From NCBI GenBank assembly GCA_964468435.1, contig CAYXVE010000006.1:1-64000 (forward strand): 64,000 nt of DNA. The letters are read 5' to 3'. The stretch comes from JBCCTX01 sp964468435 (lineage in GTDB: Bacteria; Bacteroidota; Bacteroidia; J057). A model generated the notes under the pieces. The model was not told the origin of the DNA. It saw only the letters and a program-made list of their open reading frames with translations, and searched no databases. The translations under genes and the position numbers were made by a program. This document shows, in pieces, positions 27,929 through 37,300 of this stretch (positions are counted from its first letter, which is position 1; every line of letters begins with the position of its first letter).

Positions 27929-28124
27929 GATAATTTCTGTTAGCTGATAAATTTAATCATTGTATGATAATATTCCTTATGGTTGCTATTACCAACGATA
28001 TGACTGGTAAAATGGTATAGACAGATCCCAGCTAAATATTGGGAAAAAGCCAGGTTGTAAGTTGAGATTAAGATATAAAAAGTGAACTTCAACTAAATAA
28101 CTTAACATTTTCAATAAATTTCTG

Positions 28125-28132
28125 TATTTTTG
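28125..28132 (+). promoter_or_regulatory. -7 box for the DinB/YfiT gene
   Basis: TATTTTTG matches TAnnTTTG and would start transcription near 28139, about 55 nt before the ATG at 28194. The -33 position has only TTAA, so the match is partial. Confidence 0.45.
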
Positions 28133-28193
28133 CTAACGAATTTGACAAATATTTATTTTGTGATGTCTCCTTCTGTTTTCATCAACGTGAATT

Positions 28194-28733
28194 ATGGAAA
28201 ATAACACCCTGGAAAAATTAAAATATCCCATTGGAAAATTTCAGGCTCCCACAGCATACACGTCTGAATTACGTGGAAACCTGATCAAAACCATTACTGA
28301 TTTTCCTGCCCTACTCCGAAGTGAAATAGAGGGACTTCCAGCAGCGTTATGGGAGCAAACATATCGCCCTGGTGGCTGGAATCTCAGGCAGGTGGTACAC
28401 CATGTAGCTGATAGTCATCTCAATGCATATGTGCGGTTTAAGTGGGCACTGACAGAAGACGCTCCAGTTATTAAAGACTATGATGAAGATCTCTGGGTGA
28501 AAACACCTGAGATAGATAACACCCCTCCTGCTGTTTCCGTAGATTTGCTGGAGATGGTACATCTCCGGTGGAGCTATATTTTCAAGGATCTGGAAGAAAC
28601 AACATGGCAAAGAAAGTTTATACATCCGGTAAGTAAACTTGAATATTCACTGAATATGGCCCTGGCTTTATATGCATGGCATGGTAAACATCACCTGAAC
28701 CATATAAGAATCGTAAAACAACAAGATTCATAG
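28194..28733 (+). CDS. DinB-superfamily YfiT/BstA-like protein
   Basis: The 179-residue protein matches the YfiT-type branch of the DinB superfamily. These are four-helix bundles with a three-His metal site. The N-terminal LKYPIGKFQAP and WEQTYRPGGWNLRQVVHHVA and the ligand residues in HHVADSHLN and AWHGKHHLNHI are all present. In Bacillus this family is the bacillithiol S-transferase BstA, which conjugates the thiol to electrophiles. Several Bacteroidota make bacillithiol-type thiols, so a detoxification role is plausible but is not shown here. It is monocistronic with its own -7 box and lies 109 bp before ftsK. Confidence 0.88.
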   Translation: MENNTLEKLKYPIGKFQAPTAYTSELRGNLIKTITDFPALLRSEIEGLPAALWEQTYRPGGWNLRQVVHHVADSHLNAYVRFKWALTEDAPVIKDYDEDLWVKTPEIDNTPPAVSVDLLEMVHLRWSYIFKDLEETTWQRKFIHPVSKLEYSLNMALALYAWHGKHHLNHIRIVKQQDS

Positions 28734-28739
28734 ATACTG

Positions 28740-28773
28740 TTTGTTGAAGATCACAAGAAAAAAGATAACTTTG
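28740..28773 (+). promoter_or_regulatory. Promoter of ftsK
   Basis: TAACTTTG at 28766-28773 is a full TAnnTTTG box, and TTTGTTG at 28740-28746 gives a GTTG exactly 19 nt upstream. Transcription would start near 28780, with a leader of about 63 nt before the GTG start of ftsK. Confidence 0.6.
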
Positions 28774-28842
28774 AACAGATAGTTCGCGGTATTCAACAAG
28801 CAGTTCGATTAACAGACTATCATACATTAATACAGAAGTATT

Positions 28843-31449
28843 GTGGCGAAGCGAAAACAAACGTCGAATCGCAGAAAGAAATCTCAAAAAACATCCCAAA
28901 CCGGGTTGATCGAGGGGCTGTTCTCATTTGGTAAATCACTTCAGAATGACAAAGAAACCAGAGATAAGACTCGCAGGGTAGTAGCCTGGACAGCCCTATT
29001 CGTATGTATTCTTACGTTGCTGGCCTGTATCTCCTATTTCTACACAGGAACTGCAGATCAATCAGTTATAGAAAGTGGCTCAATAACTAGAGGGGAAATC
29101 AGAAACTGGTTGGGATATCTTGGAGCAAAACTTGCTGAGCTATTGATCTACAAGGGATTTGGAATCTTTGGCTTACTTATACCCCTCTACGGAATGCTCT
29201 TATCACTCGTTATGCTCGAGGATGACTATTACTTCACTGTGAAACACTTACTCAAATACGTAGCCTTTGCCGTATTATGGGGATCAGTATTTCTGGCTTA
29301 TGTCGTCATCCTTATACATAGCAATCCAGATACACCTCCATCCAATTTTGACCTTGGGGGAGGATTTGGATATTATATTAATATGCGGTTGTTTGCCTAT
29401 GTAGGTAAAATAGGAGTAGCTTTTCTATTATTGTTCGCATTACTCATTTTTGCAGTGATTAATTTCAATGCAGAGGTCAGAGCATCTAAATTCGTCAAGA
29501 AATTTTCCGGAATTACAGAAGCTGTACGGACACAGGCCATGCATATCGTAAGGACATCTTCTGTAATACAGCCCAAAACTCAACCTGCCCATAAAAATCC
29601 ATCCACTTCTTCCAGTACAGATAGGCCGCCAAAATCATCACAACCGCCAGAGACGTCCTCACAATCAAATCCCAATCCTGGAGAACAAGTAAGTCTCCCT
29701 ATAGATCCTCCCGTCTTAAAAAAAGCCGGCACTGACCATACCTCCCAGGAGCTTGATGAGTTGGAACTGACAATTGAGCCTCCGAAAAAGGAAGAAACAG
29801 TTACTAATTTACCCGAGGCACCTAAACTTGAGCAACTTGGAGAAGATAATATTGGCCGTGTTGTAGGGGAAGATGATAAAGTCATGAAAATAATCCCCAG
29901 CCAGGACCTCGAGACTGACAACACTGATGAAGTGACAGACTGGGAGGAATTTGATCCTACTTTGGAACTTTCCGATTATAAACCTCCAATTCTGGAACTT
30001 CTGAAAGATCATGGTGCAGGTCAAAACTGGGGAGTCAACAGCGATGAGCTCAATGCCAATAAAAATAAAATTGTAGATACCCTGGCTAATTATGGAATAG
30101 AGATTACCAATATTAAAGCAACCATCGGACCTACCGTCACATTATATGAGATCGTTCCTGCTCCAGGAGTGCGTATTTCCAAAATCCGCAGTCTGGAAGA
30201 TGATATTGCACTCAGTCTGGCTGCATTAGGTATCCGGATTATAGCTCCTATTCCAGGCAAGGGAACCATCGGTATAGAAGTCCCTAATTCGAAAAGGGAA
30301 ATTGTATCCCTGAGGGGAGTTCTCTCGACTGTGAAATTTCAGACAACAGAGAAAGAGCTACCCATTGCATTAGGACGGAATATCTCCAATGAGGTGTTTA
30401 TCGCCGATCTGAACAAGATGCCTCACTTGCTCATTGCAGGTGCTACTGGTCAGGGTAAATCTGTAGGTCTTAATACGATTATCGCATCTTTACTTTACAA
30501 AAAACATCCTTCTGAGGTAAAATTTGTCCTGATTGATCCCAAAAAAGTGGAAATGACATTATACCAGTCATTGACTTACCACTTTCTGGCACAAATGCCT
30601 GATCAGGATGAACCCATCATAACTGAAGTTAAAGATGCCATTAGGGTGCTTAAGAGCCTGTGTATAGAAATGGACGCACGGTATGAGTTGCTCAAGGCCG
30701 CCCGGGTGAGAAACCTTAAAGAATACAATCACAAGTTTACCCAGCGAAAACTCAATCCCAGAAAAGGACACAAATTCCTGCCCTATATTATTCTTATTAT
30801 TGATGAGCTTGCAGATATGATGATGGTTGCGGGAAAAGAAGTGGAAATGCCTATAGCCAGACTAGCTCAACTGGCCAGGGCTGTGGGCATACATCTGGTG
30901 GTCGCTACACAGCGACCTTCGGTAAATATCATTACAGGCATTATCAAGGCCAACTTCCCAGCAAGAATGTCTTATCGAGTGATCTCGAAAGTAGATTCGA
31001 GAACAATACTGGATGCCAATGGTGCAGATCAGCTTGTAGGTCGCGGAGACCTGCTCCTGTCTACAGGTAGTGAATTGATACGTATCCAGAATGCTTTTAT
31101 CGATACACCCGAAGTAGAACGACTCGTGGATTTCATTGCTGAGCAACGAGGATACCCAGAACCTTACTTTCTCCCTGAAATCAAAGATGAGGATAGTGCT
31201 ACAGAAGATCATGAACTTATCGAACGTGATGAGAATTTTGAAGAAGCAGCCAGAATGGTCGTAAGGTATCAAATCGGATCAGCCTCCCTGATTCAACGTA
31301 AACTCAAACTTGGATATAATCGAGCAGGAAGAATCATCGATCAACTTGAAAAGGCAAAGATTGTAGGCCCACATTCTGGAAGTAAAGCACGTGAAGTCCT
31401 GGTAACAGATGAAGCAGAACTGGAACGCTTTCTGAGCAACTTGCCTTGA
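28843..31449 (+). CDS. ftsK: DNA translocase FtsK/SpoIIIE
   Basis: The 868-residue motor protein pumps chromosomal DNA at the division septum. After a basic N-terminus there are about four transmembrane helices (roughly residues 47-67, 100-125, 135-160 and 180-205). A Pro/Ser-rich linker (240-330) leads to the alpha-beta motor: Walker A GATGQGKSVGLNT begins near residue 533 and Walker B is ILIIDELADMMM. The C-terminal winged-helix gamma domain (MVVRYQIGSASLIQRKLKLG) reads KOPS-like polar sequences in relatives. It begins with GTG; no in-frame ATG upstream is compatible with the promoter at 28740. It is followed by lolA, a common order in this phylum. Confidence 0.97.
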   Translation: MAKRKQTSNRRKKSQKTSQTGLIEGLFSFGKSLQNDKETRDKTRRVVAWTALFVCILTLLACISYFYTGTADQSVIESGSITRGEIRNWLGYLGAKLAELLIYKGFGIFGLLIPLYGMLLSLVMLEDDYYFTVKHLLKYVAFAVLWGSVFLAYVVILIHSNPDTPPSNFDLGGGFGYYINMRLFAYVGKIGVAFLLLFALLIFAVINFNAEVRASKFVKKFSGITEAVRTQAMHIVRTSSVIQPKTQPAHKNPSTSSSTDRPPKSSQPPETSSQSNPNPGEQVSLPIDPPVLKKAGTDHTSQELDELELTIEPPKKEETVTNLPEAPKLEQLGEDNIGRVVGEDDKVMKIIPSQDLETDNTDEVTDWEEFDPTLELSDYKPPILELLKDHGAGQNWGVNSDELNANKNKIVDTLANYGIEITNIKATIGPTVTLYEIVPAPGVRISKIRSLEDDIALSLAALGIRIIAPIPGKGTIGIEVPNSKREIVSLRGVLSTVKFQTTEKELPIALGRNISNEVFIADLNKMPHLLIAGATGQGKSVGLNTIIASLLYKKHPSEVKFVLIDPKKVEMTLYQSLTYHFLAQMPDQDEPIITEVKDAIRVLKSLCIEMDARYELLKAARVRNLKEYNHKFTQRKLNPRKGHKFLPYIILIIDELADMMMVAGKEVEMPIARLAQLARAVGIHLVVATQRPSVNIITGIIKANFPARMSYRVISKVDSRTILDANGADQLVGRGDLLLSTGSELIRIQNAFIDTPEVERLVDFIAEQRGYPEPYFLPEIKDEDSATEDHELIERDENFEEAARMVVRYQIGSASLIQRKLKLGYNRAGRIIDQLEKAKIVGPHSGSKAREVLVTDEAELERFLSNLP

Positions 31450-31582
31450 TCAAAACAAATGCAGTAATTTGATGAGTTTCTTAAACTATTTTTATCTAGC
31501 AAAGTCTAACCGCATAGCGATGAGGATAATATATGTTCAATCAATGTTTTTATACTCAAAGAAAATTAACTTTAAAAATTAT

Positions 31583-32239
31583 ATGATGAAATTAACGTTG
31601 TATATCTCTGCTTGGATCATGGCAGGACTGGTTGCAATCACTTCCGTACAGGCTCAGGACAACAAAGCTCCAAAAATACTGGATCAATCGAGAGAACAAT
31701 TTGAATCTCTGTCAGATTTTGCTGCCAGTTACAAATACCGGCTTACCAATAAGGCTATGAGATCCGAAGGACTCGAAAAAGAGGGTAGTATGAAGTACAA
31801 AGATGGTATGTACTATATTGATCTGGGTAATCAGGAAATCTATTGTGATAAAGAAACTCAGTGGATTTATCTCAAAGAAGATCAAGAGGTTACCATCGTT
31901 CCTTATGATCCTGAAGAGTCCGTTAGTATTGAGTCCATATACAAACTCTACAAGACAAAGTCCAACCCAACTTACCTGGGTGAAGATAATCTCAATGGCA
32001 GTAAACAACATAAGATTTTGCTTAATTCTACAGATGAGGAAGTTGATTACAACCGTGTAACTATATGGATCAATCAAAAAAATCAATTCATAGAAAAAAT
32101 AACACTCATCGACCGGAATCAAACAGAGGAAGACATAGAAATTTATGATATAAAATCCAATGTAGGATTTAAAACTTTAGACTTCCAATTTGATATTTCC
32201 AAGCATCCCGATGTGGATGTGTATGATGAGCGTTTTTAA
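31583..32239 (+). CDS. lolA: Outer-membrane lipoprotein carrier LolA
   Basis: Starting at ATG 31583, the product is 218 residues with a clean signal peptide (MMKLTLYISAW to VQAQ). The mature part is a LolA-like half barrel: SDFAASYKYRL, then EGSMKYKDGMYYIDLGNQEI and VTIWINQKNQFIEKITLIDR. LolA ferries lipoproteins across the periplasm. The open frame extends 114 bp further upstream, but that would put about 40 extra residues before the signal peptide. I therefore reject the longer start. It is 133 bp downstream of ftsK, probably on the same transcript, and is followed by a terminator. Confidence 0.9.
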   Translation: MMKLTLYISAWIMAGLVAITSVQAQDNKAPKILDQSREQFESLSDFAASYKYRLTNKAMRSEGLEKEGSMKYKDGMYYIDLGNQEIYCDKETQWIYLKEDQEVTIVPYDPEESVSIESIYKLYKTKSNPTYLGEDNLNGSKQHKILLNSTDEEVDYNRVTIWINQKNQFIEKITLIDRNQTEEDIEIYDIKSNVGFKTLDFQFDISKHPDVDVYDERF

Positions 32240-32271
32240 GAAAGGTTAGCAAATTCATCCTTTATGCAAGT

Positions 32272-32313
32272 AAACAGAAATCCTTGTCCACATTCCAGGG
32301 GTTTCTGTTTTTT
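32272..32313 (+). terminator. Terminator after lolA
   Basis: AAACAGAAA at 32272-32280 pairs with TTTCTGTTT at 32302-32310, extended by two or three further pairs, and leads into a T-run (32308-32313). It lies 33 bp after the lolA stop. Confidence 0.75.
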
Positions 32314-32372
32314 GATGTCTTTATCTAGACTTAGATTATTGTATATCGTACTTAGCAAACTAGATAATTTTC

Positions 32373-32380
32373 TACATTTG
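32373..32380 (+). promoter_or_regulatory. -7 box for the DUF4293 gene
   Basis: TACATTTG is a full TAnnTTTG match. A TTAG at 32352-32355 lies 17 nt upstream as a weak -33 element. The inferred start near 32387 gives a ~20-nt leader. Confidence 0.5.
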
Positions 32381-32406
32381 CAATTCATCAAACAAACACA
32401 TATATC

Positions 32407-32901
32407 ATGATCCAGAGAATACAATCACTTTTGTTTTTGTTTGCCTCCCTATGCAACTTAGGCACATTGTTTTTTCCTTTCTGGCAATTTCAAAATACTG
32501 AGAAAATAGAACTCGTCAGTGGAATACAACTGGAAACCACTTCGACTCAAAGCTCTGCAATTGTCGCTAGCACCATAAATTTCCTTGAGCAACCCCTTCA
32601 CACCGGAATATTTGGCCTTACTGTCTTATGCTCGCTAATCATTTTGGTTATCATTTTTCTATATCAGAACCGCAAAAGACAGATGAATCTTGGCTATGTG
32701 TCTATCGTGTTGTTATTGATCCAGATCGGACTAATGGCTTATTTCACCTATAAGGGCCCTTATTCGATCAGTTCTGAAGATCAGGGCATGGTACAATTAG
32801 GTTTTGCTTTTCCGGTTGTGGCGCTTGTTCTTACTTGGATAGGTATTAGAAGCGTGAAAAAAGATGAAGATCTGATACGTTCTGTAGACCGTATTCGTTA
32901 G
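32407..32901 (+). CDS. DUF4293 family membrane protein
   Basis: The 164-residue protein has four predicted transmembrane helices (about residues 7-27, 60-85, 97-115 and 130-150). The family start MIQRIQSLLFLFASLCN is followed by FFPFW, and the second helix begins with HTGIFGLTVLCSLIIL. DUF4293 is largely confined to Bacteroidota, and its function is unknown. It has its own promoter box and follows the lolA terminator, so it is expressed independently. It ends with a charged cytoplasmic tail (KKDEDLIRSVDRIR). Confidence 0.85.
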   Translation: MIQRIQSLLFLFASLCNLGTLFFPFWQFQNTEKIELVSGIQLETTSTQSSAIVASTINFLEQPLHTGIFGLTVLCSLIILVIIFLYQNRKRQMNLGYVSIVLLLIQIGLMAYFTYKGPYSISSEDQGMVQLGFAFPVVALVLTWIGIRSVKKDEDLIRSVDRIR

Positions 32902-33106
32902 TTTTTAAGCCTGGCCTGATCCATTGATATTTTTTACAGATCTGCCATAATTTCCTATAAAAGTTATCCACCAACTATGTGGATAGGCTTTTTATTTTTC
33001 TTAGAAAGACCTACCATTTCTCCAGTACTTTTCCACATTTTACTAACAAATCAAACAAAAATACATACACTTTTAGCAAAAAGGTAGAATTTATTTGAAA
33101 AATTTC

Positions 33107-33114
33107 TAATTTTG
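33107..33114 (+). promoter_or_regulatory. -7 box for the CBM48 gene
   Basis: TAATTTTG matches TAnnTTTG and predicts a start near 33121, about 34 nt before the ATG at 33155. No good -33 element is visible. Confidence 0.4.
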
Positions 33115-33154
33115 TTTAAGAACATGTAAATAATCGCAAAAACCCGGAAAAGTA

Positions 33155-33463
33155 ATGAGCATTAAAAAACAGTTTTTCAAGACCAAAGCTACCTGCAAGG
33201 TAACTTTTCGATTATCCAAGGATGAAATGGACAACGCACAAAAAGTTTCTGTTGTGGGAGATTTCAATGGATGGAATACGACTACCCATATTATGAAATC
33301 CCTGAAAAATGGGACGTTTAAAACTTCTATTGAATTAGAAAAAGGGCGGAAATACCAATTCCGGTACCTGATCAATGGTAGAGTATGGGAAAATGATCAT
33401 GAGGCTGATACATATGCCCCAACCCCTTATTCTGATGCCCAGAATAGTGTAATCGTATTGTAG
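33155..33463 (+). CDS. Stand-alone CBM48/isoamylase N-terminal-like protein
   Basis: The 102-residue protein is a single early-set domain of the CBM48 type (AMPK-beta/isoamylase N-terminal). The core is VSVVGDFNGWNTTTHIMKS, then NGTFKTSIELEKGRKYQFRY and LINGRVWENDHEADTYAPTP. In larger enzymes this domain binds glycogen or starch. Here it stands alone with no catalytic domain. It may target glycogen or act as an adaptor, and its role is not established. It converges with pyrR, 26 bp between the stops. Confidence 0.88.
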   Translation: MSIKKQFFKTKATCKVTFRLSKDEMDNAQKVSVVGDFNGWNTTTHIMKSLKNGTFKTSIELEKGRKYQFRYLINGRVWENDHEADTYAPTPYSDAQNSVIVL

Positions 33464-33489
33464 TTCAGATTTCTGAAATCTTAATGAAC

Positions 33490-34005
33490 TCACATCAAGA
33501 AAGCATCCACTGTGTTTAGATTCTGATCAATCTCAACAGAAACATGCTGCTGAATCGTAGTTGCAAGCTCAAATCCGACTATGTCAGAAGAGACCGGAAG
33601 ACTTCTATGACCTCTGTCAATAAGTATAGCGGTCTGGATTGTTTCAGGACCTGCCTGTAAAAGAATGGCAACCACATTCAATAAGGTTCGTCCTGTGTAC
33701 AGAACATCATCTACTACGACTACTCGCTTCCCCTTCAAAGTATCTATATCAATAGATAAGTCCACTCCATAAGAAACTGGATCTGATGCTTTATCTATGT
33801 TGGCTACCACATATTCTACCGATAGAGGTGATATCTCATGTAGATAAGCTACTATTTCTCCTCCTAGAAATCCTCCTCTCTCATCAATACCAATTACTAT
33901 CAAGTCTGGGGAATGAAAATTTCGCTCATAAATCTCATAAGCCATCCGTTTCAACCTTGCTCTGATTGATGTTTGATCCAGAATCTTTATTTTGTGTTCA
34001 CTCAT
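33490..34005 (-). CDS. pyrR: PyrR-like phosphoribosyltransferase
   Basis: The 171-residue protein has a type I PRTase fold with the PRPP loop VVVVDDVLYTGRTLLNVV (about residues 95-112) and an early IGIDERGGFLGGEIVAYL segment. PyrR of Firmicutes is an RNA-binding attenuator of pyrimidine genes with weak uracil PRTase activity. The match is typical for proteins annotated as PyrR in this phylum. No pyr genes flank it and no PyrR-binding hairpin can be recognised here. It may thus act as a PRTase only. Confidence 0.85.
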   Translation of the reverse strand: MSEHKIKILDQTSIRARLKRMAYEIYERNFHSPDLIVIGIDERGGFLGGEIVAYLHEISPLSVEYVVANIDKASDPVSYGVDLSIDIDTLKGKRVVVVDDVLYTGRTLLNVVAILLQAGPETIQTAILIDRGHRSLPVSSDIVGFELATTIQQHVSVEIDQNLNTVDAFLM

Positions 34006-34034
34006 ACTTCCAAAACCTGATATAAGGGTAAAAA

Positions 34035-34042
34035 CAAATATA
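34035..34042 (-). promoter_or_regulatory. -7 box for pyrR
   Basis: On the minus strand this reads TATATTTG, a full TAnnTTTG match, about 30 nt upstream of the pyrR ATG (34005). The -33 region does not match. The 34043-34272 remainder of the 327-bp gap between pyrR and rpoC shows nothing else that I can interpret. Confidence 0.45.
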
Positions 34043-34272
34043 ATAATTGAGAATAAATAGTTACGGTTTCTGTAAATGAATGATGATATTATTGATCTAC
34101 TGAAGGTTTTAAAAATACTGCTTTACTGTTTTAAGCATATGATTCTTTATACCCAAACATCTGCTGGGTTAGTGTGATCCAGGTTCATTTTGGGCAGTTA
34201 TCAAGGGCATTGATCCTTATATGTAGCTTTATCTCCTATCCTATTAGTAGAAAAACCTAAGCTGAAAAGCAT

Positions 34273-34307
34273 AAAAAAGAGGAAGTCGACTTTTTACGAC
34301 TTCCTCT
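34273..34307 (-). terminator. Terminator of the tuf-rpoC operon
   Basis: A perfect 11-bp stem (34297-34307 with 34278-34288, 8-nt loop) is followed on the minus strand by six Ts (34273-34278), 26 bp after the rpoC stop. It is a classic Rho-independent terminator. Confidence 0.92.
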
Positions 34308-34332
34308 CAATTATAATTATATGTTATGATAA

Positions 34333-37300
34333 TCAGTCAGAAATAGCTTTCAACTCTTCTGTAGTTTCCCACTCTGAGCGACGCTTGCGTTCTTGATATT
34401 CGTATTGATCTCCAACAATAATATCCTGATATCCACGAAGACCTGTTCCTGCTGGAACGAGGTGTCCAACAATTACATTTTCCTTTAGCCCCGCCAGTTC
34501 ATCCATACGAGCACTGATAGAAGCTTCACTAAGTACCTTGGTGGTCTCCTGAAACGAAGCTGCCGACAACCAGCTCTTTGTACCCAAAGATGCACGAGTA
34601 ATGCCCATTAGGACAGGCTGACATATAGCAGGTCTTGCCTCACGGGCAGTAACGATTTCCAAGTCTTTTCTTCTAAGAGACGAGTTTTCGTCTCTTAACT
34701 GCCTTCTGGAAACAATCATTCCTGGTTTTAGCGAAGCAGAACCTCCTGCTTTTTCAACAACCATCTTATCAAAGATCCAGTCATTCTCTTCCTGGAAGTC
34801 AATTTTGTTCACGACTTCTTTTTCGAGGAAAATAGTATCACCCTGATCCAGAATTTCTACCTTCTGCATCATCTGTCTCACGATGACCTCGACATGCTTA
34901 TCGTTGATCGGTACGCCTTGCATACGGTATACCTCCTGTATTTCATTCACAATATAAGCCTGAACAGCACTTGGACCTTTGATAGTCAGAATATCCTTGG
35001 GAGCAATAGCACCATCAGAAAGCATTTCACCCGACATGGTATAATCACCATCATGTACCAGAATGTGCTTATTCAATGAGATCATGTATTTGCGCTCATC
35101 TGACTCATCTGGCGAAGTAATAAATACTTCACGATTACCTCTCTTAATACCTCCTAATCTTACTACTCCCTCAATAGCGGATACTACGGCAGGATTTGAT
35201 GGGTTTCTTGCTTCAAACAACTCCGTGACCCTTGGAAGACCACCTGTAATATCTGCTGTACCACCACTGGTTCTGGGAATCTTCACCATTACTTGCCCAG
35301 CTGAGACTTCCTCTTCATCCCCGACAATCAAATGTGCTCCAACAGGTAGATTGTAGGATCTCAACTCATTGTCAGATTCATCTACGATGTTAATAGTCGG
35401 ATTGACAGCTTTATCCCGGCTATCAATAATCACTTTCTCTCTGTGTCCTGTCTGCTCGTCAACATCTTCAAGATAAGTTTGCCCCTCTCTTACGTCAAAT
35501 AACTTCACTTTACCTACGTGCTCAGAAATGATCACAGAGTTGTAGGGATCCCAGTTAGAAAGCATTTTCCCTTTATCGACCTCTTCCCCATCTACCACAT
35601 AGAGCTTAGCTCCATAGGGTACTTTATTAGAGAATAGGATTCGTGATTTATCATCCAGAATTTTTAATTTTCCTGTACGGCTGATCACTACACGTGATAT
35701 TTCACCCTCCTCATCCTCTTTCTCGACGTATTTTACATTTTCAAGCTCAACCTTACCACTAAATTTTGCGATCAACTGGCTTGCGGCAGCGATTCGCTGA
35801 GCGGTACCACCTACGTGGAAGGTACGAAGCGTAAGCTGAGTTCCAGGCTCACCAATAGACTGAGCTGCGATAACTCCTACTGTCTCACCTACACCTACCA
35901 ACTGTCCAGTAGCAAGGTTACGTCCATAGCAATTTGCACAAACACCTTTCTTGGACTCACATGTGAGAACAGATCTGATCTCAATCTCTTCTATTGCAGT
36001 GCTATCTATTCGTCTGGCTATAGTCTCTGTGATTTCATCACCCGCTTTGATGATAAGCTCTTCTGTCAAGGGATCGTAGAGATCCTCCAGAATCACCCTT
36101 CCCAAAGTACGTTCACTTAGCGGCTGTATCACATCTTCATTTTCCTTCAATGCCGAGATTTTTATGCCTCTAAGCGTACCACAGTCGAATTCAGTAATGA
36201 TCACATCCTGTGCGACATCTACCAAACGACGCGTCAGGTAACCTGCGTCTGCGGTTTTGAGGGCAGTATCGGCAAGCCCCTTACGTGCTCCGTGTGTCGA
36301 GATGAAATACTCCAGTACGGATAGCCCCTCTTTGAAGTTTGCCAGAATCGGGTTCTCAATAATCTCACCAGCAGAACCCTTCAGTGTTTTCTGAGGCTTT
36401 GCCATCAATCCTCTCATCCCTCCTAACTGGCGAATCTGCTCCTTCGATCCCCGGGCACCAGAATGGTACATCATGTAGATGTTATTAAATCCATCTTTAT
36501 CTTCACTGAGCTGCTTCATCAAGGTCTCTGTAAGTTTGGAGTTCGTATGGGTCCAGATATCAATGACCTGATTATACCGCTCATTTTCCGTAATCAGACC
36601 CATATTGTAGTTCATCCAAACTTCTTCGATCTTTTCTTCAGCTTCACCGATCAATTCAATCTTGTTCTGGGGTATGATCACCTCAGCAAGAGAAAAAGAA
36701 AGCCCCCCTCTAAAAGCTTCTGTAAACCCGAGGTCTTTCAGATTATCCAGGAACTCAACTGTCGGAACCAGTCCTACTTTGCGGAAAATATCGGAAATCA
36801 CTTTCCGCATCGTCTTTTTAGTCAGGAGAATATTGACAAAACCTGCATTTTTCGGCACGATTTTGTTGAATAATACTCTCCCAACGGTTGTATCTATAAT
36901 CTCGTAATCTACTTCGCCATTTTCTTTCAGGATCTCTTTACCTGTATCAGGATCAGTTTTGGGCAGGCGGAGTTTTATTTTTGCATGCTTTGCTACTACT
37001 TCTTCATTGAATGCGATTTCAACTTCTTCTGTACTACCAAACATCAATCCTTCGCCTTTCTGATTAGGACGAGCCTTGGTAAGATAATATACGCCCAGTA
37101 CCATATCCTGAGAGGGAAGTGTGATAGGAGAACCATTTGCTGGGTGAAGGATATTGTGAGCAGAAAGCATCAACATCATCGCCTCGAGACAGGCTTCATT
37201 GCTCAGGGGAACGTGAACAGCCATCTGATCCCCATCAAAGTCTGCATTGAACCCTGTACAAACCAACGGGTGCAGTCTGATCGCCTTACCTTCTACCAGT

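Noticed and set aside
31469..31582. N-terminal extension of LolA
   Set aside because: It would place about 38 residues before a clear signal peptide; the ATG at 31583 is the better start.
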